DNA of 64,000 nt from the NCBI GenBank assembly GCA_028583605.1, contig CM053333.1, positions 31,392,476-31,456,475 of the forward strand, written 5' to 3'. This DNA comes from Dastarcus helophoroides. Taxonomy: Eukaryota > Arthropoda > Insecta > Coleoptera > Bothrideridae. A program made the translations under genes and the position numbers. Each line of letters starts with the position of its first letter. Position 1 is the first letter of the stretch. The notes under the pieces are model-generated. The model saw only the letters and a list, made by a program, of their open reading frames with translations, searched no databases and was not told where the DNA came from. Of this stretch, positions 34,341 through 44,480 are shown piece after piece.

Positions 34341-35540
34341 GTATACAGAAAGACATATTTAGACATATTTATACTGAGTGTGACTGTCATCTCTTTGGCC
34401 CGAACCAACCCCTTCTATTTTTTTTTTAATAGGACACCCTATATTTCCTTGTGGTTTTGGGTTCCTCTTGATAGGTAAATTTAAGAAATGAATAATGTTT
34501 GGGGTCTATGGTCTATAGTGAAATGTTGGCGAGTAAGGGATAAATTCATTTGAAAATTATGTTACCAAAGAGTGAGTAGCCTTAACAGCGTGATGATATT
34601 ACTTATAAACGTCTGCGTTTCACACATAGAGCATAAATTAAGCTACTAAGTAATCATATTATTACTACAATGGTTTACAGCATCCAGATGTGGATTGAAA
34701 CAATGGAAGACCTGTAGCTAATTTTTTTAATTTTGCTTTCCCTGAAAAAAGTAACACATAAAAGTATGTAACAGAATTGAACAGAATTAATGTAAAAATT
34801 TATGGAAAATAAAATCTGTGGGTCTGTGGCTGAAAAAGTGCACAAACCAGAAAGAGTAGACTACAACGAAACTGCGGAAATGGCCGTTTTAGGACTGATT
34901 GTTTTCGAGAGCCAGCAAACTATAACAAATAATAGAGCACGACGAAAATCTTTTAGAAGATTTATTTATGTTTTATAACGATAAGTAGAGAGCGGATTAT
35001 TTGCAACTTGCACATTTGCCTGTTTTTAAAATACTGGCATATTTGTAATAACTTCGCATATTTGGGAACATTTATACTATATTTGGCAAGAAAACATGTA
35101 AAATTCTACACTTAAGTAAGATAAAAGCTAAATTAAAGCCATTATTTTTTGAAAATGTATACTTTAGAGATAAAATTTTTGTCTTAGTGAGCAACTATAC
35201 GGTTGTTATCAAAATTACGGCGCCAGCTGTTGGAGGTACAGTTCCCTGACTGATTATAGGAAATTAACCAACAATCAAATAATTTTAAAATAAACAATGA
35301 TTGTTATTAGTGCATATTCGTATTTCTTATCCCATAATTTTGACACTTGCGTTTTGCCTGTCATTATATTTATATCATGTAGTACTTGCAGTGCCAAAAT
35401 GTCGACTATTGAATATAAATAGTGATTTCGTTCGTTTCATGTCATCATGAGGGCGTCAGAAGTGTGCGTATACTCTTAGACATGTTAGGCCGAAATATCA
35501 CGTGACTCCTGCACTCAAGCGAATTCCGTTTTAGCCGTTC
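34341..35540. other. AT-rich, nothing recognised
   Basis: No gene. The part next to 35556 should be the 5' flank of the mariner, but no convincing left inverted repeat was found. Confidence 0.4.
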
Positions 35541-35555
35541 GTCATTGTAAATACA

Positions 35556-36717
35556 ATGAGTGAGCAAGAGGTTCATTCACACGTTGCGCAGCGCATTATT
35601 ATTATATTTCTTGCTGTTAGAGGTGTAAAGCCCGCAGAGATTCTTCGTAGACCAGAGGCACAGCTTGGGGATACTTGTTTGGAGAAAACTCAAGTGTATG
35701 AATGGCACTATAGCGTCTGTAGCGTAGAAATAATGTACCGGCGCAAGCAGAATTATCATTACGTCCTAATGACCTTATTGAAATCGTTATTGGGATTTTA
35801 CGATCTGCCTTGATAAGCGTAAGTACGTACAAATATTATTAGAGTTTTCAGAATAGTATTCTCTCCGAAAACCATTAACATTATTTCTAGAAGACGAGAG
35901 AACCCCCACTTATAGGTGAAGTGGAGAAGAAAAAATTCAACGAGTCAGTTTTGATCGGATTTTGAATATAGTTAGTCCATCTGTTCACTGTTATTCCTAA
36001 TTAATATAATGTTTATATAAATGTGGTTTTCATGTTCTAATCGAACCAACATCGCCACGGAACCAAAAATGTTTGGAAGAGCAAAGGCAAGTTAAAAATG
36101 AACCCCATGCCCATCATCTTCGGACCAGTGTGACTGCGGACAAGATTAACGCTGTTCAACGCCTTTTAGAAGGTGATCGCCGTTTACCTGATGGTAAAAT
36201 TGTAGCTCAAATAGGGATAAGCTCAGTCCATCATTACAGATGAGCTGGGGTTTCGAAGAATTTCTGCTAGGTGGGTACTTCGTCTTTTACTAAATAATAG
36301 AAACAACAACGTCTGGAGATTTATCAGCGCCATCTTGAACGTTTTCAACGTGAAGGTGATGGTTTTTTGCAACGTATCATTAGGTGTGATGAGATTTGGA
36401 TCCACCATTACACGCCTGAATCTAAAAAGGCAAGCATGGAGTGGAGAACAAAGGGGAAAAGTGCACCCGTCAAGGCAAAAACTCGGCTCTCAGCTGGAAA
36501 GGTTCTTGCGACAATATTTTGGAATTTTAAAGAAGTCATGCACGTTGATTTTCTGAAAGAGCGTCCTACGGTTAATGCTGCCTACTACTATCAGCTATTG
36601 GACGAAGCAAAACGAGCATATCGGCGGAAGCACATCGGTCAGAAATGTGATTTTGCTTCATGACAATCTCCGTCCCCACTTAGCCAATCTGTCACATCAA
36701 ACATTAGGGGAAATGCA
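35556..36717 (+). pseudogene. mariner transposase, 5' part
   Basis: The start MSEQEVHSHVAQRIIIIFLA and VKPAEILRRPEAQ give the N-terminal helix-turn-helix. After KTQVYEWH about 350 bp of unrelated sequence interrupts (35711-36065). The gene then resumes with VKNEPHAHHLRTSVTADKIN, LLEGDRRLPDGKI, LERFQREGDGFLQRIIRCDE (first catalytic D), IWIHHYTPESKKASMEWR, FWNFKEVMHVDFLKERPTVN and, after a frameshift, ILLHDNLRPHLANL (second D). The DE and HDN motifs and HHYTPESK are diagnostic of mariner (DD34D). It breaks at 36717, where a LINE inserted, and resumes at 39754. Stops and frameshifts make it inactive. Confidence 0.9.
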
Positions 36718-36866
36718 TTGGGCAACATTATTATTATTACTATGGGGTCGGTCATTCCTGCAGCACTGAAGTCATCGCTTATTGTGCCCCCCCCCCCCCA
36801 CGATTATCTCATAATAGGCCCGTTCTTTTGAAAAATTCCAGAACCTCCTTCATGCGTTTATTCTTC

Positions 36867-37289
36867 ATGGTAGACCCTTATTGGGGTATTAGCCTTCGGA
36901 ATAGTTGTTTCTTGTGGATCGGGCTTCAAATATTTAAATTTTTAACACAGTAAATTGATGATGAAACGTCTATTCATGTTAAAATTTCTTTATTTTTCTT
37001 TTATATTTTAAAATTTTTTTTATTTTTTAGTATTTCTTTCTCATTGTTCCCTTTCCATGTTAGGCACTGCTGACGAGCTCAAATAAGAGCGAAACATCGA
37101 TGCCCAGTGCTACAACCTTTTTTATGTATTTTTTTATATTTTCCCAATTTATCAAAAAACAAATTTATATTTTTTCCATATCTAATTTTTAGTCTCCTAT
37201 TTTTCATTATTCTTATTCTATGTAAAATAAACTAACCTCTTAATTTGTGAACTGTCATGAAGTGACCTTTTCAATAAATTTAAATATCA
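36867..37289 (+). mobile_element. Hammerhead-bearing repeat D inside LINE 3' UTR
   Basis: The LINE 3' UTR fragment at 20825-20934 runs straight from ATTCTTCA into CGTAGTCGC, whereas here about 420 bp separates them, so this block is an insertion. It is AT-rich, has no long frame, and carries a well-formed hammerhead at its centre (37064-37110). Exact ends and target duplication (perhaps TCA) are uncertain. Confidence 0.55.
37064..37110 (+). ncRNA. Hammerhead ribozyme, family D
   Basis: Stem I is a perfect 6-bp helix GCACTG/CAGTGC. Between its strands lie CTGACGA, stem II GCTC-AAATAA-GAGC, GAAA, and a stem III hairpin CAT-CG-ATG. All canonical core bases are present except one: the base expected to be U before the cleavage base is C (GCC instead of GTC). 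So this copy is probably impaired, though the family is clearly hammerhead-type. Confidence 0.75.
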
Positions 37290-38681
37290 CGTAGTCGCAT
37301 TTCAAAAACTGTTTAGAAAATTGTCAACAAACCATAAAAATTTAAATATTTCCAAACTGGCCCGAAGAAATGTTAAATAAATTGAAAAAAAACTCCTTCA
37401 TAGGTGTCTCCACTATTGTCTTTGGTTCAGACAGAGCATTCCCAAAGCTGGAATGTCTATCCCTTGCCAGAGCCGGACATTCGCGTAGTATGTGTAAAGG
37501 AGTCTCTTCTTCCTCTCCACACATTCTACAAGTAGAACTAACTTTTACGCCAATTGTTGTAAGATGTTTCATTAGGGTACAGTGTCCCGTAACTAGTCCA
37601 ACTGTCCACCTGACCTAATGTTTGCTTAACTGTAATAGTTCTCTGGCTCTCTTTTTTGATGGTCCGTCAATGAACTTTCGCGATTGCCTTAGACCGTTGG
37701 CACACCTCCAGTGAGTGCTGTGTTCTTTTCTTAGTAGTTCCTTTATTACCTCTTTTGCCGCTTTGTAGGTAAGCGGACAAGTGGGCTCCGGCCCTACTAG
37801 AGCAAACTCGGCTCCCCTTTTAGCTAGAAGGTCTGCTCTTTTATTTCCTTTAATTCCCCCATGGGCCTCAACCCATCGGAGTATAACTATATTGTGCTGT
37901 GCCAAGTTTTTTAGCTTATCAACACAATCGTTGACCGTACTAGAGCTTATTTCATAATCTCTCAGCGCTTTTAGTGTTGCTTGGCTGTCGCTTTAGATCA
38001 CGATTCTGTTATTTTTATAAGACCTCTTGATCATTGCTTCAATATAGGCTGTAATTGCATTAACTTTTGCCTGAAATGCGGTTGCCAAAGATCCCAGGTT
38101 TATGTAAAATTCATTCCCTGGTTATGTGCTGATTATTCCCGCACCAGTATTTATCTTTGTTTTAGATCCATCTGTGAACCAGATTGAGTCATTCTCTCTT
38201 TTTGGTTCTACTAACTGAACTCCCCTTTCCGGTATTACTACCCGGTAGAGTTTGTGAAAGTTAAGGATGTTCTCTGTTCTGTCCGATGGCATACTTAGCG
38301 TATGGTTCGCACAGATCCGCTTGAATATTTCTGTATGGGATGATGATCTAGGTGATTCCATTCCATACCCATTTGTTTTAAGCCTGTAGGCTGCTGACAG
38401 GGCCTCCGCCTCCACCACCAGATGAAGTGGAGGAAGACCTAGTAGTGTTTCCATGACTGCAGTGGATGTTGTTTGCATCGCCCCTGTTATTCCTAAGCAG
38501 CTAACCTTTGTACCTTGCTTAGTCTGATAACACTTTCCTTTTTTCTAGCTTTATGCCACCAGATTAAAGAACCATATGTTACTATGGGTACTACAACCTT
38601 GGAATATATCCAATCTACCATCGCTGGTCTAAGTTCCCATTGTTTTCCTATCATGCCTCTACAGGCCCATAGGGCTTAGTA

Positions 38682-38841
38682 ACTTTGGCAGTAACTTTTT
38701 CCACGTGAGCACCGTAGCTAAGTTTGGTATCTAAGGTAAGTCCTATAATGCACAGACCAATACTTTGGCAGTAACTTTTTCCACGTGAGCACCGTAGCTA
38801 AGTTTGGTATCTAAGGTAAGTCCTATAATGCACAGACCAAT
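38682..38841. repeat. 80-bp tandem duplication at the C-repeat junction
   Basis: The stretch from ACTTTGGCAGTAAC to CACAGACCAAT is present twice with an exact 80-bp period. It joins about 60 bp of LINE RT to the first 18 bp of the family C repeat, so it arose during or after that insertion. Confidence 0.85.
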
Positions 38842-38859
38842 AGGTTTGAACATTTATTA

Positions 38860-38935
38860 GATTCGAAGTTTGGAAACCAAATACCGGTTTCGATCTTGTT
38901 AGATCTCGTCAGTTTGGTATATCCAACTCGAATGC
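38860..38935 (-). ncRNA. Hammerhead ribozyme, family C copy 3
   Basis: The core, stem II and stem III are as in copy 1. In stem I, ATTCGAG faces TTCGAAT, giving a G-U pair where copy 1 has G-C and copy 2 has A-U. All three states keep the helix. Confidence 0.8.
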
Positions 38936-39051
38936 TAATAAATGTTCCGACAAGTAAGTACTAAAACATTCACAGGCGTCAAGCGAGTGACTCTTTAGTA
39001 CTACCACCTATTGGTCCATAGAGAAACTATGGCCATCGCCAACAATGTCGT

Positions 39052-39295
39052 ATGCAAGAAGAATGCAACCTAGACTACAAATTCATGCAGCCCTCCAAGC
39101 GCGTATAGTGAATCATAGGTAGCTGAACTACCAACAGTTGAAACACTGCCACCTAGCGAAGCGGTTGCTCTCTAGGAAGCAACCGCTTCGCTAGGTGGCA
39201 GTGTTTCAACTGTTGGTAGTTCAGCTACCTATGATTCACTATAGACGCCTGGAGGGCTGCATGAATTTGTAGTCTAGGTTGCATTCTTCTTGCAT
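39052..39295. repeat. 118-bp perfect-type palindrome
   Basis: The arms 39052-39169 and 39178-39295 are inverted copies with only a few differences and an 8-bp spacer CTCTAGGA. The arms are family C body sequence. Confidence 0.9.
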
Positions 39296-39753
39296 CTATG
39301 GTAAGTCCCAAATATTTAACTTCCTTACTCAACGGAATTTATTGTCCTCCTAAACTAGGCCTTTTTAAGTCATTAAGATTCCTTTTTTTAGTGAATGCGA
39401 CTATCGTGGTTTTCGCAGGGTTCACTGTTAGTTCCTTTGCTGAACACCACCTTTCTGTAATATTCAGTGGCCGTTGCATTAATGCAGATACGGGCTCTGG
39501 AAATTTACCTCTAATAAATAAGGTTAATTTATCCACGTATCCTTGCGCATGAAATCCTTCTAGTTCTAGTACCCTTAGCAGATCATCCACCACAAGGCTC
39601 CACAGAAGTGGTGACAATACTCCACCCTGCGGACAGCCCCGGGCTGCAGACGCTGCTATCGATATGTTTCCTAGTGATGTTGTTATTTTCCTGTTTTGGA
39701 GGATAAAGTCTATCCAGCAAGTTACCGCCGGATCGACTCCTTGGGCAACATTA

Positions 39754-40037
39754 GAACACCCTCCTTATAGTCCCGACCTTTGGGCTACCGAAAAAAGCTC
39801 TAGGATGTGAGCGATTCCATGATGATGCTGCTGTTGAGACATTTGTGCGCAATTCGCTTCAAAAACTTTTTTTTTCTTTTTATGATGATGACATTAAAAA
39901 ACTCCCAATATGTTGGAAAAAATTAATAACAAAATCAGGAGATTATGCAGAAAAATAGTTAATAAATTTCGTATATGTATCGTGTAGCAATAAATTTTTA
40001 AAAACAAATTCCGGTTCATATTAGATTTACCCTCGTA
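39754..40037 (+). pseudogene. mariner transposase, 3' part and right inverted end
   Basis: It continues the interrupted gene: EHPPYSPDLWATEKSSR carries the third catalytic D. Then ERFHDDAAVETFVRNSLQKL and KLPICWKKLITKSGDYAEK lead to the stop. Downstream, CCGGTTCATATTAGATTTAC CCTCG before a TA (40036-40037) looks like the right mariner terminal repeat. It confirms that 36718 and 39753 are two sides of one gene. Confidence 0.85.
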
Positions 40038-40106
40038 GTTTGGAACAAGGACGTTATTTTGCCAATTCCACAAATATATTTAAGTGGGAAAATACTACAC
40101 ATATGA

Positions 40107-40440
40107 CATATGACTTAAGACGCGAATATCCGAGCACGAGATGTCTTAGGTCTGATTTATTTTCGCAGTCAGCCATTGCCAAACATCAACATGAGACCGG
40201 ACATAAGATTCTCTTTGATAATATTTCAATACTTTCAATATTCCCAATTACTATAATAGGAAGATACGCGAGGCCATTGAAATCCAAAAATTCCCCAAAA
40301 ACATCAACACGGTTACTTGCTTTCCTCCATCTTGAAACCAACCATCGGAAATCATTGAAAGTGATCGCACAGACGAATGGTATATAAAGTTTCCCTTTCC
40401 CTCTTCCCTGTCAGAAGAGTTTCGCCTATGGTATGGTGGA
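40107..40440 (+). pseudogene. Upstream partial PLE copy (GIY-YIG C-terminal end)
   Basis: The sequence matches 42655-42960: frames with AKHQHETGHKILFDNISI and EAIEIQKFPKNIN are the C-terminal tail of the PLE endonuclease. Then come a stop and the terminal repeat. A tail placed directly upstream of another PLE copy is the tandem arrangement typical of Penelope-like elements. Confidence 0.8.
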
Positions 40441-40730
40441 CATACTGAGTTACCGTGCTCTTCTGTCTAAACTTTCTTATCCTCTGTACCAATTTTCAAT
40501 TCAGAAGAGTTTCGCCTCTGGTATAGTGGACATACTGAGTTACCGTGCTCTGAAATTGGACTTTTCATTCTTTCATTTTTGCATATTCCTCTTTTCATTT
40601 ATTGTTTCTTTTCTTTGTTCCTAAAGGAGCCCCCTACGATGGTGGGTGAAACGTCGAACACTTTTAGTAGTTTTTTGATACGGTCCAATCCCGGAAGAAG
40701 TATATCCTGTACTGACTCTGACCGTGGAAG
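40417..40730 (+). mobile_element. PLE terminal repeat (pLTR)
   Basis: It begins with two copies of TCAGAAGAGTTTCGCCTATG or a variant (40417 and 40501, 84-bp period), then CTTTTCATTC...TTTGCATATTCC, the hammerhead-like block, and GGTCCAATCCCGGAAGAAGT. The solo copy at 32100-32409 and the copy at 61436-61650 are the same sequence in reverse. Confidence 0.75.
40617..40660 (+). ncRNA. PLE hammerhead-like motif, family A, core mutated
   Basis: GTTC CTAAAGG, helix AGCCCCC...GGTGGGT, GAAAC GTC GAAC. GTTC/GAAC pair as stem I, but the CTGAAGA strand is changed to CTAAAGG, so this copy should be inactive. Confidence 0.4.
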
Positions 40731-42692
40731 ATTTCGTTATCATATTCAGAATCTCTACGGGGAGGAAATTTCTAGCAAAACCCTTCTATTTTCTAAACTT
40801 CGTCATAAAGTTTCCAAACTTATTTTCAATCTAACTTTTCTGTCGCGTTGCAGGGATCACAATTTAATTCCGAAATCTTTCAGAATTAAAGATAACTTTA
40901 GAACCAAATTTTTATTCAAAATTCTTCATAAAGCTGGTTTGTTCTTGTCCGGGATATGATTAAAAGGATTAAACGCGATTTGGCTTCGATCTCCCGACAA
41001 TTGCTCGGCTCCATCTGGAACTATCGAGTAGGTTGTCGGTTGAACATTGGAGTCATTTCGACGCCATATCCTATAATCAGTCCGAAGAAACTTTTGAATT
41101 AGAAAATCTGAAACACAAGAAGAAATTCTAATCTCCAAGTCCCAAGGTCAAAACTTATAGTTGAGTCTCAAAAACAGTAGTCAATTTGTCTTCCAGTCCA
41201 CTATCGGATAACGAACATACCATCCTATCTAAAGGACTGAATTTTACTGTCGCTCGAAGAGCGAAAATTCCAACTGAGGAAATAATCAGTGCAATAGAGT
41301 TTTTCATCAGAACTCTCCCAAGGAGGCAGCAGATCCTATTCGTTTTCAAACTACAAAAATAATAAAACATGCCAAACCACCAAAGTCCAACATTTCTAGA
41401 GAAGAAAGATGTGCCCTTAAAACCCTAAAAGCAGATTCTTTAATTACTATTTTTTGGGCTGACAAAGGTAATGCAACTGTCGTCTTGGATAATTCCGAGT
41501 ATGTATCCAAAATTAACGCCCTGTTGAATGACGGATCCCATATTCGTCTTCCTCGGGACCCAACAAGCAAAATTAAACGTGAACTAAAGTCCAAACTAAA
41601 ATCCTCAAATTTGTCCGCAGACACTTTCAGACATCTTGTGCCAAGAGAATCCAAACTAGTTCGTCTTTATGGTCCACCCAAAATTCACAAACCCAATATT
41701 TCTCTTAGGCCCATTGTCAGCACGATAAATTCACCTACCTACAATGTCTGGAAATATTTATCTAACATTCTCAAGTCAAATACCGGAAACACATCATCGC
41801 ACGTCCTAAATTTTAAACACTTTGTCGAATTATTGTCCGAATTAACCCTAGATCCCAACGACATACTGGTAAGTTTTGACGTCACTTCACTATTCACTAA
41901 TGTTCCAGTTTCCGACTCCATGACGATAATTCGTCAATTATTTTCAGGCAAAGAGAATGCAGATTCTCTAGCTGATTTAACTAAAATGTGTCTCATATCG
42001 ACTTATTTTTTTTCAATGGCAGCTTCTATAAACAAGTCTCCGGCACCCCAATGGGTTCCCCCTTATCCCCAGTCGTAGCAAATATTTTCATGGAATCTTT
42101 CGAAAACACTGCGTTGGAAACTGCGGATTTAAAACCTAAGGTTTGGCTTCGTTATGTAGATGACACATTTATTGTATGGCCGCATGGCAAGGATCCACTA
42201 AATTTATTTTTGGAACACCTAAACAGTTTACATTCTTCCATTACCCCTTCCCAAAAACGTTCTGTCATAAATTCACTGGTTTCACGAGCTGTAGCAATCT
42301 CACAACCAATAAATCTTTCAGATGAGTTGAACAAGATTCGATTCAACCTCCGCAACAATGGTTACAAATCGCACGACATTGATACTGTCATTAAACGACA
42401 TCCTCACCCTACCCCTCGTCCTTCACAAAATTCAATAATTTCTTCTAAAGCCTTTCTTCCTTATGTTCACGGAGTTACAGATCAAATCGGAAAATTATTG
42501 AGAAAACACAACATTAAACCCATTTTTTCATCATCCTCAAAGATCCAACAGCTACTCCCATCTCCCAAAGATAAAATTTCATCGTTTTGTTCTAATGGTG
42601 TGTACAGGGTTCCTTGTTCTTGTGGTTCAGTGTACATCGGAGAAACGGGGCGATCATTTAAGACGCGAATATCCGAGCCCGAGATGTCTTAG
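40640..42692 (+). pseudogene. Penelope-like element: RT plus GIY-YIG endonuclease
   Basis: An N-terminal frame from 40640 (MVGETSNTFSSFLIRSNPGR) to 40959 holds the PLE N-terminal region (FLSRCRDHNLIPKSFRIK). After frame breaks, RT follows: VRLYGPPKIHKPNISLRPIV, ILVSFDVTSLFTNVPVSDSM (catalytic D), GTPMGSPLSPVVANIFMESF and WLRYVDDTFIVW (YVDD, about 42154). The segment after NSLHSSI jumps directly to TPSQKRSVINSLVSRAV, so roughly 50 residues usual for the family appear deleted. The C-terminus has VYRVPCSCGSVYIGETGRSF, the GIY-YIG nuclease, cut by a frameshift. PLEs retrotranspose with these two activities. This copy is the most complete of three, but broken. Confidence 0.9.
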
Positions 42693-43016
42693 ATCTGGTT
42701 TATTTTCGCAGTAAGCCATTACCGAACATCAACATAAGACTGGACATAAGATTCTCTTTGATAATATTTCAATTATATCCAATATTCCCAAATACTATTA
42801 TAGGAAGATACGCGAGGCCATTGAAATCCAAAAATTCCCCAAAAACATCAACAGGGACGACCATTGAAAACCAACCATCGGAAATCTTCGGAAGTGATCG
42901 CACAGACGAATTGTATATAAAGTTTTCTTTTCCCTCCTTCCTGTCAGAAGAGTTTCGCCTCTGGTATGGTGGACATACTGAGTTACCGTGCTCTTCTGTC
43001 TAAACTTTCTTATCCA
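42693..43016 (+). mobile_element. 3' end of the PLE
   Basis: It contains the endonuclease tail (EHQHKTGHKILFDN, REAIEIQKFPKNINRDD in shifted frames) and the start of the downstream terminal repeat (TCAGAAGAGTTTCGCCTCTG to about 43016), where the element stops abruptly. Confidence 0.75.
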
Positions 43017-44480
43017 GGTTATATATTTTTTAATGCTGATCATAATAGTGATACCAAAAATATAATTCATTGAACATCGCGTTTCGGAGTTTTATTACAA
43101 AGATACAATTGTTACAGTTTAAATTTTCATTGATACTTGAGCTTGTAGTTGGGCAACCAATGATACGTCGGTTTGTTTAAGTGGCTGTTGGCTATTAGGT
43201 GACAGCATATAATTATTAAGAATATACCGCGCCTAACCCATTGCACAATAAGCGGAAGGCTCGGGCTTCGTAATTTGTACATGTATATCGACACTATTTC
43301 GACTTAATGGTGTTGGGATGCACTAAAAACGACTTTTCGTTTTGGCGGGTATAGTCGACATATATCGCAAAATATACGAGTTTAGTTAGAGATATTTTCG
43401 TGTACGCGGCGCATGGTCACGCTGCATATACGTTGTAGAGGTTATACGTATTTTACCCACCATAATATATCTCACGCATTTTACGAATCCCGAAATTACG
43501 GCAACAAGGCTTTTCTATTGTTTTTAATAGAAATATGAATGCGACCACTTTATTAAGCTTGCAGGGCATTTTGCTTTTGTGATTATCAAAGAGAAAAGTA
43601 TGGAAAGAACTATTTACCCCCAGGCTAACAGTCTCCCAGCCTGAATTCTCTTATTGATGCTAAAGGTTCAGCAGTTTTACGTTACTTTCACTCTTATCTT
43701 GGGCACTTGTAATAAACGTTCCTTACAGTTTTGGTCATCGCTTTTAACTGTAGCGGGTGTCATAGATTCATGGTTTACGCGATATTTTTTTATGTACGAA
43801 GGGGTTAAGGGTTAAACTTACATAATCACTGTACATTTTATAATATCAAAATGATATTTCTGCATTTCATTTTTGAATGAAATAGCTGTTACATTCTTAC
43901 ATTTTTAGAGTGCACAAATTTCTGAACACAATGACTTTAAATACTTGTGGAAGCATGGAACACTTCATTTATTGTTTTATGTGCATGTAGTTAACAAAAA
44001 ATGATATTATATGAAATTTTCATATTCTTAAATAGCACCATTATGATAGCTAATTGTCAATGAAATGGAAATTGCTATTGACAGAAAGCAAGTTGTTAAA
44101 TTTTGACATACTTTAAGACTAATTTAACAGATCAGATTAGATAACTATAAGAAAATTTCATGTGTCCTAATTATGTCTTGTTTTCTCCCTCTAAGTTTGT
44201 GAAACAATAGAAATCTCAAATGTCTATGAAACCATAGAATTATCAAACACCAAAAACAAATAAAATTAAATAATTTGTGCCATATTGATATCAATTTCAC
44301 ATCTACTCTTTCGCTGCCAAAGTAAACATGTGTGTGGATTTGCAATAAATCATATTTTTTCCTTATGGCATTGTACTAATTTGGTGCTATAAAAAATGTT
44401 TGACATAAAAATAATTTCAATAAATGTGTTCCATGACAAAAGAAATAAAACATATTTTTTGACGTGTTCTGTTTTTGTAG
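43017..44480. other. No gene recognised
   Basis: A stretch at 43230-43510 is less AT-rich (GCGGCGCATGGTCACGCTG area) but without motif. The rest is AT-rich. Confidence 0.4.

Larger units (their letters stand above)
38824..39299 (-). mobile_element. Hammerhead repeat family C, copy 3, snap-back form
   Basis: The insertion is flanked by GGTAAGTCC (38815-38823 and 39300-39308), and the LINE protein frame is continuous when it is removed (GLT|LDTKL). It starts TATAATGCACAGACC like copy 2 and runs through the hammerhead and body. At 39169 it folds back: 39178-39295 is the inverted copy of 39052-39169. No coding capacity. Confidence 0.85.
36731..39740 (-). mobile_element. I-group LINE inserted in mariner (13-bp target duplication)
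   Basis: TTGGGCAACATTA occurs at 36718-36730 and again at 39741-39753, and the mariner reading frame is continuous when one copy is removed. The 3' end (left) has TAA-type repeats, typical for I-group LINEs. The element is 5'-truncated at 39740. It is interrupted by element D in its 3' UTR (36867-37289) and by a family C repeat in its RT (38824-39299). A 13-C run is at 36787-36799. Confidence 0.85.
37290..39740 (-). pseudogene. I-group LINE RT, RNase H and zinc C-terminus
   Basis: Reading leftward: GCPQGGVLSPLLWSLVVDDL and GFHAQGYVDKLTLFIRGKF (about 39640-39500) are RT motifs in which the usual ADD is VDK, removing a catalytic aspartate. NPAKTTIVAFTKKRN follows. After the family C insertion, GLT resumes as LDTKLSYGAHVEKVTAK, then PPLHLVVEAEALSAAYRLK. 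RNase H follows with SIWFTDGSKTKINTGAG (about 38125-38175) and VILRWVEAHGGIKGNKRADL (37895 leftward). The C-terminal zinc motif is CRMCGEEEETPLHILRECPA (about 37535-37475). The order RT, RNase H, CCHC fits LOA/I-type LINEs. Frameshifts, the insertion and the lost aspartate make it dead. Confidence 0.85.

Noticed and set aside
40040..40387. 115-codon frame as an independent protein
   Set aside because: It is the tail of the PLE endonuclease read in a shifted frame; the matching region at 42655-42960 shows this.
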